Shown here: positions 13,340-15,151 of the stretch, in pieces
How the letters are laid out: the number at the start of each line of letters is the position of its first letter
Position numbering within the stretch: the stretch's first letter is position 1
Assembly (NCBI GenBank): GCA_026770615.1
Contig: MU631709.1
Span: forward strand, 10,582 to 25,732
Direction of reading: 5' to 3'
Length of the DNA stretch: 15,151 nucleotides
Origin: Pavlovales sp. CCMP2436
Taxonomy: Eukaryota; Haptophyta; Pavlovophyceae; Pavlovales
Notes under the pieces: model-generated
Seen by the model: the letters and a program-made list of their open reading frames with translations, nothing else
The model's database searches: none
Told to the model about the DNA's origin: nothing
Translations under genes and position numbers: made by a program

Positions 13340-14872
13340 CCTGACATCACGCTGGACGCCAACGGGAAAACAAACGCCGAAGCACTTGCTACTGTAAATG
13401 ACCTCGTCCGCCTAATTACTGCCAGTAAGGCACGGAGTGCACCAGGGATGGATGAGGTCCAATATCTAATTCTAAAATTACTGCTCCAAGCCGACACGGA
13501 AGGCGAACTACACACCCTTTTCACAAACGTTCTGAATACCACGCTTAAAGAAAAGAACCTGCCAACCCAACTAGGCGCGTCGGAAATTGTCTACTTCTAC
13601 AAGAAAGGTGACCCCTCCAAACTGTCAAACTATAGGGGCCTCGCCCTCCAGAGCGTCATTTATAAGCTCCCCGCAGCATTCATCGCGGGCCAACTACTAG
13701 GCGCTGCGGGTCGGATGGAACTCCTATCGGAACAACAGCTCGCGGCCAGAAAGAACGGTAGAGCGGCGGATCACGTAGCAGTGATGGCTGCGGCCATAGC
13801 GGAGGCCACGGCGGCAGGAAGAGAACTACACATCATAACGTGCGATATTCAAAAAGCTTTTGACGCCGTCCCACGCTACGCACTGTGGGAAGCCATGGAA
13901 CTCCACGGCTACCCAGCCGAGACTATACGACGAGTACGCATGCTCCAAACATGCACCGGGGCCACCGTGCGAACACGATACGGAAGATCAGAGGACCCTG
14001 TCACTACCACAATGGGGTGCAAGCAAGGCTGCCCCCTGAGCCCGATCACCTACTGCTTATTTATGAATATGCTCCACCGACAGCTGGACAAGCATCCTGG
14101 CGGCTACCAACCGACCCCGCCACCAGGCCACACCCACAGGAAACTGTGCACCCCACTAAAATACCAAGCGTACATGGACGATCTAGCACTCTTTGTAGAG
14201 AACGCGTGTGCAGCCCAGGCCATGATAGGGATAGCAGATCGCTTCCTCGCGGCGTACAAGATGGAATTCAACGCCAAAAAATGCTACCACACCTCAATTC
14301 TACCCAAGCTGCAAACAAAATGGGGGCCCAATCCACCAATAGAGACAGTCAGCGACGACCGAGGCAACCCCATTCAGAAAACTTGCATCTGCCTGCCGTC
14401 AAGGGAAATAGACGCCTTACACATTGAGGTCCCCCAGACACCACACGACAAAACGTTTGAGTACCTGGGACACCTCCTCCCCACCAATGGCAATTGCGAG
14501 GCCCAGGAACGCAAGCTCCGGATCAAACTAGCACAGGCCATGGGGAAAGTTCATATCGCCTCGAACAAGGGGGCTTGCCACACCCTCTGGGTCGCCAAGC
14601 TCTCCCAACACGACGCAGCATCAATACTGTCATATTATATGGGGGCATCGGATCTATCAGAGGCATTCCTAAACACGATGCTCACAGCCATAGTCGAGGC
14701 TACACGCCTCCGATGCACACTAGGGACCCACGTAGCACGAGAGCGCCTGTGTGGCTCGCCAGAACGCGACGGCCTAGGAATGATCGACCCACGCGCACAA
14801 AACGCGGGCGAAAAAGTGACCACCATGCTGCGCTTGCAAACTCCCCTGAGGAATCCGCAACACATGCTCTAG
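13340..14872 (+). pseudogene. LINE reverse transcriptase ORF (truncated start, late frameshift)
   Basis: Domain order, counting from ATG 13448: SEIVYFYKKGDPSKLSNYRG (45-64, LINE RT block 1-2), CDIQKAFDAVP (132-142, motif A with the first catalytic Asp), MGCKQGCPLSP (189-199, motif B), YMDD (242-245, motif C, bases 14171-14182), NAKKC (275-279, motif D) and FEYLGHLLP (337-345, motif E). All key catalytic residues are intact. The frame is open upstream to 13340, so the ATG is not the true start. It ends at TAG 14870-14872, where protein-like coding continues in another frame. The enzyme copies LINE RNA into DNA at the target site; this copy lacks the endonuclease and cannot work alone. Confidence 0.85.
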
Positions 14873-15151
14873 CAGCACACGCACTGGGCGTCGTACAAAA
14901 CGAAGCCTCCCAACAAGCCAAGGCACGGACCATGCCTACGGCAAGAGGGGCAATCAGAGGCCTAGACGAGGCACCCCCGGGAGAGGAGACGTGGGATTTA
15001 TTCGAGAATTATGCATGCCTGCACTCGACACCTATGGGCGAACTTGCCCCCGCCCTTCTATGGCCAGGCCAGGGTACCAAACCCCTGGTGTCAGCGGCCT
15101 CCCTAGCGGCGATGAGTGCCGGAACCGTACTCAATATGGCACAACAGCGCA
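14809..15151 (+). pseudogene. Continuation of the LINE ORF in a shifted frame
   Basis: From 14809 a different forward frame is open to the right edge and has the same codon style (LANSPEESATHALAAHALGV, later WDLFENYACLHSTPMGELAP). The switch most likely lies between the A5 run at 14811-14815 and the TAG at 14870. A single indel explains it. The sequence probably belongs to the C-terminal part of the LINE protein; no Cys-rich knuckle is visible before the edge. Confidence 0.6.

Larger units (their letters stand above)
13340..15151 (+). mobile_element. 5'-truncated non-LTR retrotransposon (LINE), runs off the right edge
   Basis: Composition switches from AT-rich to GC-rich at about 13340, just after an in-frame TAA (13337-13339). 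The coding frame starts in mid-protein, before the conserved SAPGMDEVQ of the RT domain. No ORF1 or endonuclease is present upstream, which is typical of 5' truncation during target-primed reverse transcription. The 3' end and any poly-A or target-site duplication lie outside the window. Confidence 0.85.

Overview
The window is eukaryotic nuclear DNA, most likely from a microalga or other protist; the species cannot be fixed from the sequence. Evidence: GC-rich coding islands bounded by GT/AG splice sites with matching phases, AT-rich introns full of trinucleotide microsatellites, a LINE-type reverse transcriptase, and AT-rich relics that look as if they came from a large DNA virus or a related transposon.

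Layout. 1-165: C-terminal tail of an unknown ORF. 165-900: AT-rich block with two broken minus-strand genes (a helix-turn-helix transposase-like start and an ankyrin-like protein). 902-2219: the last three exons of a plus-strand gene of unknown function. 2220-2326: a 107-bp gap full of short hairpins that separates two convergent stop codons. 2327-11336: an eight-exon minus-strand gene for a predicted 1,875-residue type I membrane protein with a LamG/concanavalin-A-like region; all seven introns join in phase. 11337-12307: intergenic/promoter side, with repeats and hairpins but no confident gene. 12308-13338: more relics, including a possible FEN-like nuclease, a perfect 80-bp tandem duplication and a frameshifted small gene. 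13340-15151: a 5'-truncated LINE with a YMDD reverse transcriptase and a late frameshift, running off the right edge.

The most unusual signal is what I call splice-site echoes. In six of the seven introns of the large gene, and in the long intron of the plus-strand gene, the exon-intron boundary (last or first 8-30 exon bases plus the splice site) recurs one to four more times inside the intron, usually next to microsatellite. Donor echoes are in introns 1, 3, 6 and 7 and in the plus-strand intron; acceptor echoes are in introns 2 and 5. Intron 4 is instead flanked by an in-frame duplication in its two exons. This suggests that introns here grow, and perhaps arise, by tandem duplication across splice junctions, leaving rows of decoy splice sites. 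I know of no named system that matches this; intron gain by tandem genomic duplication is the closest established idea.

Exons were assembled by eye from splice consensus, phase continuity and protein-like composition. No database search or transcript data were available.
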